From Candidatus Ferrigenium altingense (GTDB lineage: Bacteria > Pseudomonadota > Gammaproteobacteria > Burkholderiales > Gallionellaceae), in the NCBI GenBank assembly GCA_020621985.1, contig JAHRYS010000002.1:305730-369729 (forward strand): a stretch of 64,000 bases of DNA, read 5' to 3'. A program made the translations under genes and the position numbers. Each line of letters opens with the position of its first letter. Position 1 is the stretch's first letter. Below the pieces are notes generated by a model. That model made no database searches. It was given only the letters and a program-made list of their open reading frames with translations, and had not been told where the DNA came from. This document shows positions 26,246 to 34,072 of the stretch, one piece after another.

Positions 26246-26812
26246 ATGCGTATTGTTTCCCTGTTGTTGCTTGTGCTCGCATCCGGCTCGCTGCAAGGCT
26301 GTTTCCCTGTGGTTGCCGCCGGCGTGGGAGCCGGCGTGATGATGGCGCAGGATCGCCGCACCAGCGGCGCTTACATCGATGATGAGGCGATTGAAAACAA
26401 GGCCTCGGGCATCATCGACAGACAATACAAGAACACCGTTCATGTGAATGTCACCAGCTTTAACCGCAACGTGCTGATCAGCGGCGAGGTGCCCAGCGAG
26501 ACAGCGAAAACAGAAATCGGCAAACTTGTTGCCGGCGTCGAGAACGTGCGCAACGTGAGCAATGAGCTGGTCGTTTCCGGCCCCAGTTCGCTGACCTCGC
26601 GCAGCAGCGACAGCCTGACTACCTCAAACGTAAAGCTGCGCTTCATGGAAGACAAGCGCTTCAACGCCAGTCACGTCAAAGTGGTCACGGAAAACGGCAA
26701 GGTATTTTTGATGGGCATCGTCAAACGCGCCGAAGCCGATGCCGCCACCGAAGTCGCCAGCACCACCGGCGGCGTGCAGCATGTGGTCAAGCTGTTCGAA
26801 TACCTCGACTAG
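26246..26812 (+). CDS. dolP: BON-domain outer-membrane lipoprotein DolP (YraP)
   Basis: DolP is a lipoprotein with two BON domains that binds anionic phospholipids and supports outer-membrane integrity and BAM function. The signal peptide MRIVSLLLLVLASGSLQGC has the lipobox LQGC. BON 1 spans about residues 45-110 and BON 2 about 120-188. The start is the ATG seven bases behind AGGAG; the longer frame in the track runs back into the upstream gene. It ends the conserved rsmI-to-dolP cluster, and rfaE2 begins at the very next base after its stop. Confidence 0.93.
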   Translation: MRIVSLLLLVLASGSLQGCFPVVAAGVGAGVMMAQDRRTSGAYIDDEAIENKASGIIDRQYKNTVHVNVTSFNRNVLISGEVPSETAKTEIGKLVAGVENVRNVSNELVVSGPSSLTSRSSDSLTTSNVKLRFMEDKRFNASHVKVVTENGKVFLMGIVKRAEADAATEVASTTGGVQHVVKLFEYLD

Positions 26813-27298
26813 ATGTATCCCGCCCCCGCCTTCGAACACAAGCTGTGCCAATCCGGGCATTTTGCCGAGAGGGCCGCTTTGCTGCCGCGCCCGCTGGTCT
26901 TCACCAACGGCTGCTTCGACGTGTTGCACCGCGGCCATGTGGCCTACCTCGCGCAAGCGCGTGCGCTGGGCGCGGCGCTGGTGGTCGGCGTGAACAGCGA
27001 TGCCTCGGTGAAACGCCTGGACAAGGACGGCGACCGGCCGATCAATCCGCTGCCCGACCGCATGGCGGTGCTTGCCGCGCTGGAGTCGGTCAGCCTGGTG
27101 GTAGAGTTCGACGAAGACACGCCGCTGAACCTGATCCTCGCCTGCCGCCCCGACGTGCTGGCGAAGGGCGGCGACTGGCGGATCGAAGACATCGTCGGCG
27201 CGCGCGAAGTGCAAGGCTGGGGCGGCAAGGTGCACAGCATCCCGTTCCTGCACGAACGTTCCACCACCGCGCTGCTGAAGAAAATCCGCTCGCTATGA
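26813..27298 (+). CDS. rfaE2: D-beta-D-heptose 1-phosphate adenylyltransferase
   Basis: This cytidylyltransferase-fold enzyme makes ADP-heptose from heptose 1-phosphate and ATP for the LPS inner core. It corresponds to the C-terminal half of the bifunctional E. coli HldE. The nucleotide-binding signature [21 protein letters not shown] contains the HxGH motif, and a late [12 protein letters not shown] replaces the usual ISTT-type loop. The length of 161 residues fits the stand-alone RfaE2. With the upstream isomerase it suggests a heptose pathway; the kinase domain and phosphatase are elsewhere. Confidence 0.93.
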   Translation: MYPAPAFEHKLCQSGHFAERAALLPRPLVFTNGCFDVLHRGHVAYLAQARALGAALVVGVNSDASVKRLDKDGDRPINPLPDRMAVLAALESVSLVVEFDEDTPLNLILACRPDVLAKGGDWRIEDIVGAREVQGWGGKVHSIPFLHERSTTALLKKIRSL

Positions 27299-27311
27299 GC
27301 ATAAAAACATT

Positions 27312-27440
27312 GCACCACGAAGGACACTGAGTTCACGAAGACTTTCATTGAGTTGCAATAGGGTGCTTACCGACAATGTAGCTGTCGCTTTCGGCACAAT
27401 ACTTTGTTTTCTTCGCGGTCTTCGTGCGCTTCGTGGTTCA
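27312..27440. repeat. Palindromic intergenic repeat, family D, copy 1
   Basis: The arm CACCACGAAGGACACTGAGTTCACGAAGAC and the arm GTCTTCGTGCGCTTCGTGGTTC are complementary across about 75 bases. A second copy lies upstream of trkA. It fills most of the 177-base gap between rfaE2 and ubiE. Confidence 0.75.
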
Positions 27441-27475
27441 AATATCGCACTTAACAGCATGACAGGAGCTTAAAA

Positions 27476-28207
27476 ATGGCTGATACCCACTTTGGTTTTG
27501 AAACCGTCGCCGAGGAAGAAAAGGCCAAGCGCGTCGCGGGCGTGTTCACCTCGGTTGCCAGCAAATACGACGTGATGAACGACCTGATGTCGGTCGGGCT
27601 GCACCGTATCTGGAAACGCTTCGCGGTCGGCGTCAGCGGCGTGCGCGAGGGCCAGCGCGTGCTGGACGTCGCGGGCGGCTCGGCGGATCTGTCGCGGCTG
27701 TTTCTCAAAAAGGTCGGCCGCAGCGGACAGGTGGTGCTCACCGACATCAACAACGCCATGCTGCGGGTCGGCCGCGACCGCCTGCTCGACGAAGGCACCG
27801 CCACGCCGACCGCGCAATGCGACGCCGAACACCTGCCGTTCCCCGATAACTACTTCGACTGCGTCAGCATCGCCTTCGGCCTGCGCAACGTCACGCACAA
27901 GGATGCCGCACTGCGCGAGATGTACCGCGTGCTCCGGCCGGGCGGACGCGTCATCGTGCTGGAGTTTTCCAGGATCGCCAAACCGCTGGAGCCGTTCTAC
28001 GACGCCTACTCGTTCAAGCTGCTGCCCAAGATCGGCGAACTCGTCGCCAACGACGCCGACAGCTACCGCTACCTCGCCGAATCCATCCGCATGCATCCGG
28101 GGCAGGAAGAGCTGAAGAAAATGATGGAAGAAGCCGGGCTGGAAAAGGTCGATTACTTCAACCTGACCGGCGGCGTGGTCGCGGTGCACCGGGGATATAA
28201 GCTGTAA
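27476..28207 (+). CDS. ubiE: Ubiquinone/menaquinone C-methyltransferase
   Basis: UbiE adds the C2 methyl group to the demethylated ubiquinone intermediate (and to demethylmenaquinone where present), using S-adenosylmethionine. The 243-residue protein starts [38 protein letters not shown]. Motif I is [13 protein letters not shown], and the late motif [24 protein letters not shown] is typical. Its neighbours suggest no operon. It pairs functionally with ubiK and ubiTUV elsewhere in the window. Confidence 0.96.
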   Translation: MADTHFGFETVAEEEKAKRVAGVFTSVASKYDVMNDLMSVGLHRIWKRFAVGVSGVREGQRVLDVAGGSADLSRLFLKKVGRSGQVVLTDINNAMLRVGRDRLLDEGTATPTAQCDAEHLPFPDNYFDCVSIAFGLRNVTHKDAALREMYRVLRPGGRVIVLEFSRIAKPLEPFYDAYSFKLLPKIGELVANDADSYRYLAESIRMHPGQEELKKMMEEAGLEKVDYFNLTGGVVAVHRGYKL

Positions 28208-28276
28208 CGCCTACAGAATATACGGTGTTTTTGCTGTCTACTTTACTTTAGCGCTTATTCTACAATTCACTATCCT

Positions 28277-28681
28277 ATGAGTAACGAACAGCAAGTTCGG
28301 GAGTGGAAGTCCAAGGCCAATGCCGAGTACCAAAAGGTTATTGCCTCGATAATTTCACTGTCTACCGCAACACTCGTATTGCCTACATTATTCCTAAAGG
28401 ATTTTATTGGCCTTAGTGCTGGTGCTAGCCTACGCAGTTCTTTGTCATGCTCAGTAATTGTTGCCTGGGTATTGCTTCTAATCGCTATTGCTTGCTGTTT
28501 GATGTATTACTACGTCTCAGCAAAGTGGCTAAAGCAAGCTTACGGTGGACAAGTCAAATGGTCGGAGCAAGCGATAGAAAAGTGCCTTGACATTACCTTT
28601 TGGGCTGCTGGGGTAACATTCGTTCTTGGCTTGCTGCTATTACTCATTTTCATAGTTACCTATGTACCTAAGCCCACGTAG
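28277..28681 (+). CDS. Hypothetical membrane protein with three predicted helices
   Basis: I do not recognise this 134-residue protein. Hydrophobic segments lie at about residues 20-40, 55-80 and 106-131, with a short charged N-terminus (MSNEQQVREWKSKANAEYQK) and charged loops. The coding sequence is clearly more AT-rich than its neighbours and uses different codons, a sign of transfer. Its TAG stop forms part of the palindromic repeat that follows. It opens an accessory patch that also holds a toxin-antitoxin pair. A role as a small accessory effector is possible, but nothing here shows it. Confidence 0.65.
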   Translation: MSNEQQVREWKSKANAEYQKVIASIISLSTATLVLPTLFLKDFIGLSAGASLRSSLSCSVIVAWVLLLIAIACCLMYYYVSAKWLKQAYGGQVKWSEQAIEKCLDITFWAAGVTFVLGLLLLLIFIVTYVPKPT

Positions 28682-28752
28682 GGCGCAATAACCAACGGGC
28701 ATTGCGCCTTATGTAAACATCCGGCGGAATACGCTGCGCTATTCCGCCCTAC
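28678..28752. repeat. Palindromic intergenic repeat, family E-like, copy 1
   Basis: The unit begins GTAGGGCGCAATAAC..GGGCATTGCGCC and ends GGCGGAATACGCTGCGCTATTCCGCCCTAC. It consists of two hairpins, with GTAGGGCG and CGCCCTAC as its ends. The stop codon of the preceding gene lies in its first bases. Confidence 0.65.
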
Positions 28753-28824
28753 ATACCCCGCCCTTGCATCTCTCCCCGACTTCGGCGATGATGCGCATCA
28801 CATTTGTAATGCACGAGGTGACCC

Positions 28825-29097
28825 ATGAAAACCGCAACCATGCCTGCGCTGCGTGTGCAACCCGAACTCAGGCAAGCCGCCGAGGAGATGCTGCGCCCGG
28901 GCGAGACGCTTTCCGCGTTCGTCGAGGATTCGCTGCGCCGCAATGTGGAGTTGCGCCGGGCGCAACAGGAATTTATCGCGCGCGGATTGGCTTCGCGCGA
29001 TGCCGCAAAAAAATCGGGTGTATATTTTTCGGCGGGAGAGGTGTTGCAGGAGCTGGATGAGATACTCGCCGGCACCAGAAAGAAAGCGCGTAAGTGA
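28825..29097 (+). CDS. Antitoxin of a RelE/ParE-type pair (YlcI/YnfO-like)
   Basis: The 90-residue protein has the ribbon-helix-helix-like N-terminus seen in YlcI/YnfO and ParD-like antitoxins (MPALRVQPELRQAAEEMLRPGETLSAFVEDSLRRNVELRR). A C-terminal segment (SGVYFSAGEVLQELDEILA) probably binds the toxin. Antitoxins of this type neutralise the toxin and repress their own promoter. The stop overlaps the next gene's GTG start (GTGA). A second ATG (MPALRV) six codons in is possible. Confidence 0.85.
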   Translation: MKTATMPALRVQPELRQAAEEMLRPGETLSAFVEDSLRRNVELRRAQQEFIARGLASRDAAKKSGVYFSAGEVLQELDEILAGTRKKARK

Positions 29098-29393
29098 ACT
29101 ACAGGGTTCGCTACACCCTGGAAGCCAAAGAGGATTTGAAACGGCTCTTCACCTTTCTGGCCGAGCAAGACCCGCAAGCCGCGAGGCACGCGCGCAAGAC
29201 CATCGCCGCGAGCATCCAGTTGTTGCAACAGTTTCCGTTCACCTGCCGCAAGGCCGTTCCCGAAAATGCGTTCCTGCGCGAGCTGGTGATTTCGTTTGGC
29301 AGCGCCGGTTATGTCGCGCTGTTCGAGATCGAGGACAAGGAAACCGTGACCATCGTTGCCGTGCGGCATCAGCGGGAAGACGATTATCATTAG
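29094..29393 (+). CDS. RelE/ParE-superfamily toxin
   Basis: This 99-residue protein has the RelE/ParE fold order: MNYRVRYTLEAKEDLKRLFTFL, then AARHARKTIAASIQLLQQFP, then the core strands GYVALFEIEDKETVTIVAVRHQRED. The C-terminal VRHQRED is typical of ParE-like members, which poison gyrase, whereas RelE members cut mRNA in the ribosome; the sequence does not decide which. It starts with GTG inside the antitoxin stop, the usual coupled order of antitoxin then toxin. A palindromic repeat follows. Confidence 0.88.
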   Translation: MNYRVRYTLEAKEDLKRLFTFLAEQDPQAARHARKTIAASIQLLQQFPFTCRKAVPENAFLRELVISFGSAGYVALFEIEDKETVTIVAVRHQREDDYH

Positions 29394-29398
29394 CCAGC

Positions 29399-29467
29399 GT
29401 AGCCCGGATGAAATGCAATGTAATCCGGGAAATGCTCCCGGATTCCGCTACGCTGCATCCGGGCTAC
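29399..29467. repeat. Palindromic intergenic repeat, family E, copy 2
   Basis: GTAGCCCGGATG at one end is the exact complement of CATCCGGGCTAC at the other, with a second inverted pair (AATCCGGGA and TCCCGGATT) inside. The 69-bp unit lies between the toxin gene and yjdM. Confidence 0.8.
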
Positions 29468-29504
29468 AAATTCCAACATCACTCTATCAATCACTGGAGA
29501 CAAA

Positions 29505-29846
29505 ATGAGCGGTTTACCCAAATGCCCGAAATGCAGTTCGGAATTCACCTACGAAGACGGGAGCAACTATATCTGCCCCGAGTGCGCGCATGAGTGGCCC
29601 AAGGACGCACCTGCCGAGAGCGGCGAGCAGAAGCGCGTGTACAAGGATGCGTTCGGCAATGTGCTGGCCGACGGCGACACGGTCACGGTGATCAAGGATT
29701 TGAAGATCAAGGGCTCGTCTGCGGTGGTCAAGGTGGGAACCAAGGTGAAGAACATCCGTCTGACCGACGGCGACCATGACATCGACTGCAAGATCGACGG
29801 CATCGGCGCGATGCAATTGAAAACCGAATTCGTGAAGAAAGCTTGA
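29505..29846 (+). CDS. yjdM: YjdM/PhnA-family zinc-ribbon protein
   Basis: The 113-residue protein has an N-terminal zinc ribbon ([28 protein letters not shown], four Cys) and the conserved C-terminal domain ([42 protein letters not shown]). The family was once tied to phosphonate use because of its position in E. coli, but the function is not established. A 69-residue Cys-rich ORF follows after 12 bases. The minus-strand ORFs here are shadows. Confidence 0.93.
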   Translation: MSGLPKCPKCSSEFTYEDGSNYICPECAHEWPKDAPAESGEQKRVYKDAFGNVLADGDTVTVIKDLKIKGSSAVVKVGTKVKNIRLTDGDHDIDCKIDGIGAMQLKTEFVKKA

Positions 29847-29858
29847 TGGGGTTCTGAT

Positions 29859-30068
29859 ATGGGTGGCTGGGGTTGTCCGCACGAGGTTGACGGCAAATGC
29901 CAGAAGGTGAATAACTTGCCCTGCGATCCGGCGATGAAGGGGTGCGTGCTGTTCGGCCGTTTCGTCTGGGGGGACCAGAGCAAGAACCGTCCCGCCGGGG
30001 GATGGGGCGGCAACGAGCAGCCACCTGAAGAAGACATTAACCCTCAAGAGCCATCAAAGAAAGAGTGA
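29859..30068 (+). CDS. Small cysteine-rich hypothetical protein
   Basis: I do not recognise a named family for this 69-residue protein. It has four cysteines in a compact N-terminal half (GCPHEVDGKCQKVNNLPCDP and then KGCVLFGRFVWG), a pattern that could bind a metal or form two disulfides. A Gly/Pro/Asn-rich hydrophilic tail follows. It has no signal peptide. It lies 12 bases after yjdM, and its stop touches the start of the pseudouridine synthase (TGATG), so the three genes may be cotranscribed. Confidence 0.65.
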   Translation: MGGWGCPHEVDGKCQKVNNLPCDPAMKGCVLFGRFVWGDQSKNRPAGGWGGNEQPPEEDINPQEPSKKE

Positions 30069-30859
30069 TGGCCTTTCCAGAAACCGGCAAAGCATATAAC
30101 CCGCTGCCTTCGTTGAATCCCATCCTCGTACCGCCGCCTAGCCTCGATCTCATCTACCAAGACGACGCCCTCATCGTGGCGGATAAGCCCGCCGGGCTGC
30201 TGGCCGTGCCGGGACGCGGGGCGGACAAGCAAGATTGTCTGGCGAGCCGCGTGCAGGCCGAGTTTCCCGATGCGCTGATCGTGCACCGCCTGGATATGGC
30301 GACTTCCGGATTGCTGCTGTTCGCGCGCGGTGCGGAGATGCAGCGCCGCCTGTCGCATCTGTTCCGCGAACGTGAAGTTCAAAAACGCTATGTGGCGGTG
30401 GTGTCCGGCAGGCTGGAGTTGTTGTCCGGCGAGATCGATCTGCCGCTGATTCGCGACTGGCCAAACCGGCCACGGCAGAAAGTCGACCATGAGTCGGGCA
30501 AGCCCTCGCTTACGCGCTATCGGGTGCTAGGGTATGAGAAAACCGTTCGAGCTGACCCTTCGACAGGGCTCAGGACTAAAGGCTTTGTCGAAGCCCGTTC
30601 AGCATCTGACCATTCACCCTTCGACAAGCTCAGGGCGAACGGTTTTGCCGACACTACTCGCGTGGAGCTGGAGCCGGTCACCGGCCGCACCCACCAGTTG
30701 CGGGTGCACATGGCGGCCATCGGGCATCCGATTATGGGCGATGCGTTGTACGGGGCAGAGGGCAGGGCGGAGCGGTTGCTGCTGCATGCCAGCGCGCTGA
30801 GCTTTGCCCATCCGCTCAATGCGGAAATGCTGAGCTTGGCAAGTGAGCCGCCGTTTTAG
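30068..30859 (+). CDS. RluA-family pseudouridine synthase with in-frame repeat insertion
   Basis: The enzyme isomerises uridine to pseudouridine in rRNA or tRNA. The catalytic Asp lies in IVHRLDMATSGLLLFA. Other family motifs are IVADKPAGLLAVPGRG and GRTHQLRVHMAAIGHPIMGDALYG. Between SLTRYRVLGYE and TTRVELEPVTGRTH, where relatives have a few residues, about 36 extra residues are encoded by a palindromic repeat of exactly 108 bases, so the frame is kept. The insert falls just before a core strand, so activity is uncertain. The ATG is preferred over the GTG one codon earlier. Confidence 0.88.
   Translation: MAFPETGKAYNPLPSLNPILVPPPSLDLIYQDDALIVADKPAGLLAVPGRGADKQDCLASRVQAEFPDALIVHRLDMATSGLLLFARGAEMQRRLSHLFREREVQKRYVAVVSGRLELLSGEIDLPLIRDWPNRPRQKVDHESGKPSLTRYRVLGYEKTVRADPSTGLRTKGFVEARSASDHSPFDKLRANGFADTTRVELEPVTGRTHQLRVHMAAIGHPIMGDALYGAEGRAERLLLHASALSFAHPLNAEMLSLASEPPF
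30539..30646. repeat. Palindromic repeat, family C, copy 1, inside a coding sequence
   Basis: The unit begins AAAACCGTTCG and ends CGAACGGTTTT, with internal CCCTTCGACAGGGCTCAG and CCCTTCGACAAGCTCAGGGC. Its 108-bp length is a multiple of three and has no stop in the host frame. A second copy of the family lies between purU and the ABC-F gene. Confidence 0.85.
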
Positions 30860-32350
30860 CTAGATATTCAGCCGCCGGTATTGCACCGCCTCGGCGATAT
30901 GTTTTGCTTCAATCCCATCCACCCCTTCCAGATCGGCGATGCTGCGCGCGACCTTGAGCACGCGGTGGTAGGCGCGCGCGGAGAAGTTGAGGCGGCTGAT
31001 CGCTTGTTGCAGCAGCGCGGCGCCTTGCGCATCCGGCGTGCATAGCGCGTCGGTCTCGCTCACCGAAAGCTGCGCGTTGGCCTTGTCCTGGCGCGCGAAC
31101 TGGCGCTGCCGCGCGATCTCGACGCGCGCCTGCAAGTCGGCGCTGGCTTCGCCGTCCGCCTTGTTGAACAGGTCGTCCTGCGCCACGGCGGGTACTTCGA
31201 TCTGGATGTCGATGCGGTCCAGCAGCGGGCCGGAAATCTTGCTGCGGTAGCGGGTGACCTGATCCGGTGTGCAGCGGCATTTGCCGTTGTAGTGGCCGAG
31301 ATAGCCGCACGGACAGGGGTTCATCGCGGCAATGAGCTGGAACTGCGCGGGGAAATCGGCGCGCCGCGCGGCGCGCGAAATGGTGATGCGCCCCGATTCC
31401 ATCGGTTCGCGCAACACTTCCAGCACGCTGCGCTCGAATTCCGGCAACTCATCGAGAAACAACACGCCGTGCAAGGCCATCGAGATTTCGCCGGGGCGCG
31501 GATTGCTGCCGCCGCCGACCAGCGCCACGCCGGACGCGGTGTGGTGCGGCGATCGGTATGGGCGCGCCTTCCATTTCGCCACATCGAAGCTGCCATCCAG
31601 CGATTGCAGCGCCGCACTCTGCAACGCCTCGGCCTCGGACATCTGCGGCAGGATGCCGGGGAAGCGCGCCGCCAGCATGGATTTGCCGGTGCCCGGCGGG
31701 CCGACCATCAGCACGCTGTGCCCGCCTGCGGCGGCAATTTCCAGCGCGCGCTTGACCTGCGCCTGCCCTTTGACTTCGCGCATATCCGGGTAGTGCGGCG
31801 CGATGGTTTGCGGCTGGCTGATATACGGCGCGAGGGTTGCGCGTCCGGCGAGATGTGCGGCCACTTGCAGCAGCGATTGCGCCGGATACACGGTTGCCTC
31901 CTCCACCAGCGCGGCTTCGGCGGCATTCGCCTGCGGCAGGATGAAGGCGCGCCCGCTGTTGGCAGCGCGGTAGGTCATCGCCAGCGCACCGCGTATCGGG
32001 CGCAGCTCGCCGGTCAGCGCGAGCTCTCCGGCATATTCATATTCGGCGAGCTTGTCGGAGGGAATCTGCCCGGTCGCGGCGAGGATGCCGAGCGCGATGG
32101 GCAGATCGAAGCGCCCGCTTTCCTTGGGCAGATCGGCGGGGGCGAGATTGACGGTGATGCGGCGCGCCGGAAAATCGAACTGGCAGTTCTGCAACGCGGC
32201 GCGTACCCGATCCTTGCTTTCCTTGACTTCGGTTTCCGGCAAACCGACGATGGTGAAACTGGGCAGGCCGTTGGCAAGGTGCACCTCGACGGTGACCAGC
32301 GCCGCCTCCATGCCGGACAATGCGCGGCTGTATAGGACAGCCAGGCTCAT
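30860..32350 (-). CDS. comM: ComM/YifB-family AAA+ ATPase
   Basis: ComM is a hexameric helicase that drives branch migration during natural transformation; it was formerly annotated as a Mg-chelatase-like protein. The 496-residue protein has an N-terminal Lon-like domain (AALVTVEVHLANGLPSFTIVGLPETEVKESKDRV), Walker A GPPGTGKSMLAARFPGILP, Walker B VLFLDELPEF and a zinc-binding CPCGYLGHYNGKCRC loop. The C-terminal Mg-chelatase domain ends in HIAEAVQYRRLNI. Its stop is adjacent to that of the convergent synthase gene. ubiK lies just upstream. Confidence 0.94.
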   Translation of the reverse strand: MSLAVLYSRALSGMEAALVTVEVHLANGLPSFTIVGLPETEVKESKDRVRAALQNCQFDFPARRITVNLAPADLPKESGRFDLPIALGILAATGQIPSDKLAEYEYAGELALTGELRPIRGALAMTYRAANSGRAFILPQANAAEAALVEEATVYPAQSLLQVAAHLAGRATLAPYISQPQTIAPHYPDMREVKGQAQVKRALEIAAAGGHSVLMVGPPGTGKSMLAARFPGILPQMSEAEALQSAALQSLDGSFDVAKWKARPYRSPHHTASGVALVGGGSNPRPGEISMALHGVLFLDELPEFERSVLEVLREPMESGRITISRAARRADFPAQFQLIAAMNPCPCGYLGHYNGKCRCTPDQVTRYRSKISGPLLDRIDIQIEVPAVAQDDLFNKADGEASADLQARVEIARQRQFARQDKANAQLSVSETDALCTPDAQGAALLQQAISRLNFSARAYHRVLKVARSIADLEGVDGIEAKHIAEAVQYRRLNI

Positions 32351-32352
32351 AA

Positions 32353-32601
32353 TTACTTCGCGGTCGTGTTGCTTTGCGCCTCCAGTTTAGCGACACGCGC
32401 TTCCAGCGCGGTGAGTTGTTCGCGCGCGCGTCCCAGCACTTGCGCCTGAACGTCGAACTCTTCGCGCGTTACCAGGTCGAGCTTGGCGAAGCCTTGCGCG
32501 AGCATGGCGCGGACATTTTTCTCAATATCTTTGGCGGGGCTGTTCTTCAACAATTCGCTTAGTTTGGCGGACAGGTCATCAAAAATCTTCGTGTTAGGCA
32601 T
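32353..32601 (-). CDS. ubiK: Ubiquinone biosynthesis accessory factor UbiK (YqiC/BMFP)
   Basis: UbiK is a small trimeric, membrane-fusogenic protein that helps the Ubi complex under aerobic conditions. The 82 residues match the family: an N-terminal amphipathic helix (KIFDDLSAKLSELLKNSPAKDIEKNVRAMLAQGF), the linker LDLVTREEFDVQ, and a C-terminal coiled coil (VLGRAREQLTALEARVAKLEAQ). It is two bases from comM on the same strand. It is a third ubiquinone-related locus in the window. Confidence 0.93.
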   Translation of the reverse strand: MPNTKIFDDLSAKLSELLKNSPAKDIEKNVRAMLAQGFAKLDLVTREEFDVQAQVLGRAREQLTALEARVAKLEAQSNTTAK

Positions 32602-32660
32602 GGTTCAGTCTCCCTTGGTTAGTACGGTTCGAAGTGTAGCAATTTAAGCGCTTGCTTGCC

Positions 32661-32675
32661 GCACCTAATGGGTGC
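32661..32675. promoter_or_regulatory. NtrC-binding site upstream of the nitrogen operon
   Basis: GCACC TAATG GGTGC matches the NtrC dyad GCACC-N5-GGTGC exactly and extends to GGTGCA on one side. A weaker half-matching site (GCACCAAGAGCATGC) starts 31 bases downstream. The spacing to the sigma-54 promoter, about 100 bases, suits an enhancer. Confidence 0.75.
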
Positions 32676-32768
32676 AATGGCGTTTTTAGGAGCACCAAGA
32701 GCATGCGCAGGCTTGCACCGGCAGATAAGCGGCCGCCGCAACACTTTGTAATTAGAGCGTAATTTAAC

Positions 32769-32785
32769 TTGGCACGCATCCTGCT
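32769..32785 (+). promoter_or_regulatory. Sigma-54 (RpoN) promoter
   Basis: TTGGCACG-CATC-CTGCT has the invariant GG and GC exactly 12 bases apart and differs from the consensus TGGCACG-N4-TTGC at one position. It lies about 55 bases before the porin-like gene and downstream of the NtrC dyad, so the torF-like, glnK, amtB and nir genes are probably nitrogen-regulated. Confidence 0.78.
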
Positions 32786-32840
32786 GTGAAAGATATGCGG
32801 AGGTTGTTATCCCGTTATCAACTTGAGGAAAGGAAGCGTG

Positions 32841-33656
32841 ATGAAAATGAACAAAGTGAGTTTCAGCGAAGCTAAGAGCAAATTGCCAAAATTTTTGATG
32901 TTGGCTGCGTTATCAGTGCCCGGCGCAGCGATGGCGGCGGATGCGCCGGCATCCCCGCATATGCTTGCCGCGAATGCCGGTTTCACCACCGACTATATTT
33001 TCCGTGGCATCTCGCAAACATCCACCAACCCTGCGGTGCAAGGGGGCATTGACTACATGCATTCCAATGGTCTGTATGCGGGGATGTGGGGTTCGAACGT
33101 GAGCTGGATCGCCGACAGCGGTGCGGTGGCGACCGGCAGCGTTACCATGGAGCTGGACACCTACTTCGGTTTTCGCAATACCCTCGCCAATGAGGTCACC
33201 TACGACGTCGGCTTTATCCGCTACAACTACCTGGGCAGCTATACCGCGAATACGGCGGGCGGTTTTGCCAAGGCCGACACCGATGAAATCTACGGCGCGA
33301 TCGGCTACAAGTGGGTCACCGCCAAGTATTCCTACGGTCTGGGGCAGTTCCTGACGGTTCCCGGTGCGGCAGGCACTAACTACCTTGAGATTAACGCCAG
33401 CGTTCCCGTGGCCGACACCGGCATCACCTTCGGCGCGCATATCGGCAAGCAGACCTACAAGGGCGCCGCTGCTGCGGCCTTCGCCAATACGCCGACCTAC
33501 ACCGACTACAAGCTGAGCGTGTCCAGGGACTTTGGCGGTTACGTGGTCGGCCTGGCCTACACCGATACCAATGCCAGCCCGTTCTACACCTATCCGGCAT
33601 TTGGCGGCAACTGGGGCAAGGGCACAGCTGTATTGTCGGTGACACGTTCATTTTAA
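32841..33656 (+). CDS. TorF-family putative porin
   Basis: The protein has a signal peptide ending in PGAAMAADAPA and a 250-residue beta-rich body of the Gcw_chp/TorF type (AANAGFTTDYIFRGISQTSTNPAVQGG), ending in a C-terminal aromatic residue (SVTRSF) as outer-membrane barrels do. I use the ATG behind GGAAAGGAAGCGTG. It is first in a glnK-amtB-nirBD series under an apparent NtrC/sigma-54 promoter, so passage of small nitrogen compounds through the outer membrane is a reasonable guess. The substrate is not shown. Confidence 0.85.
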   Translation: MKMNKVSFSEAKSKLPKFLMLAALSVPGAAMAADAPASPHMLAANAGFTTDYIFRGISQTSTNPAVQGGIDYMHSNGLYAGMWGSNVSWIADSGAVATGSVTMELDTYFGFRNTLANEVTYDVGFIRYNYLGSYTANTAGGFAKADTDEIYGAIGYKWVTAKYSYGLGQFLTVPGAAGTNYLEINASVPVADTGITFGAHIGKQTYKGAAAAAFANTPTYTDYKLSVSRDFGGYVVGLAYTDTNASPFYTYPAFGGNWGKGTAVLSVTRSF

Positions 33657-33697
33657 ATAAACCGCTGGGGCGATTTCTGCCCCTTCACATGGAATAG

Positions 33698-34045
<348 letters not shown>

Positions 34046-34072
34046 ACCGGAAGCGTTATAAGGAGTCATGCC

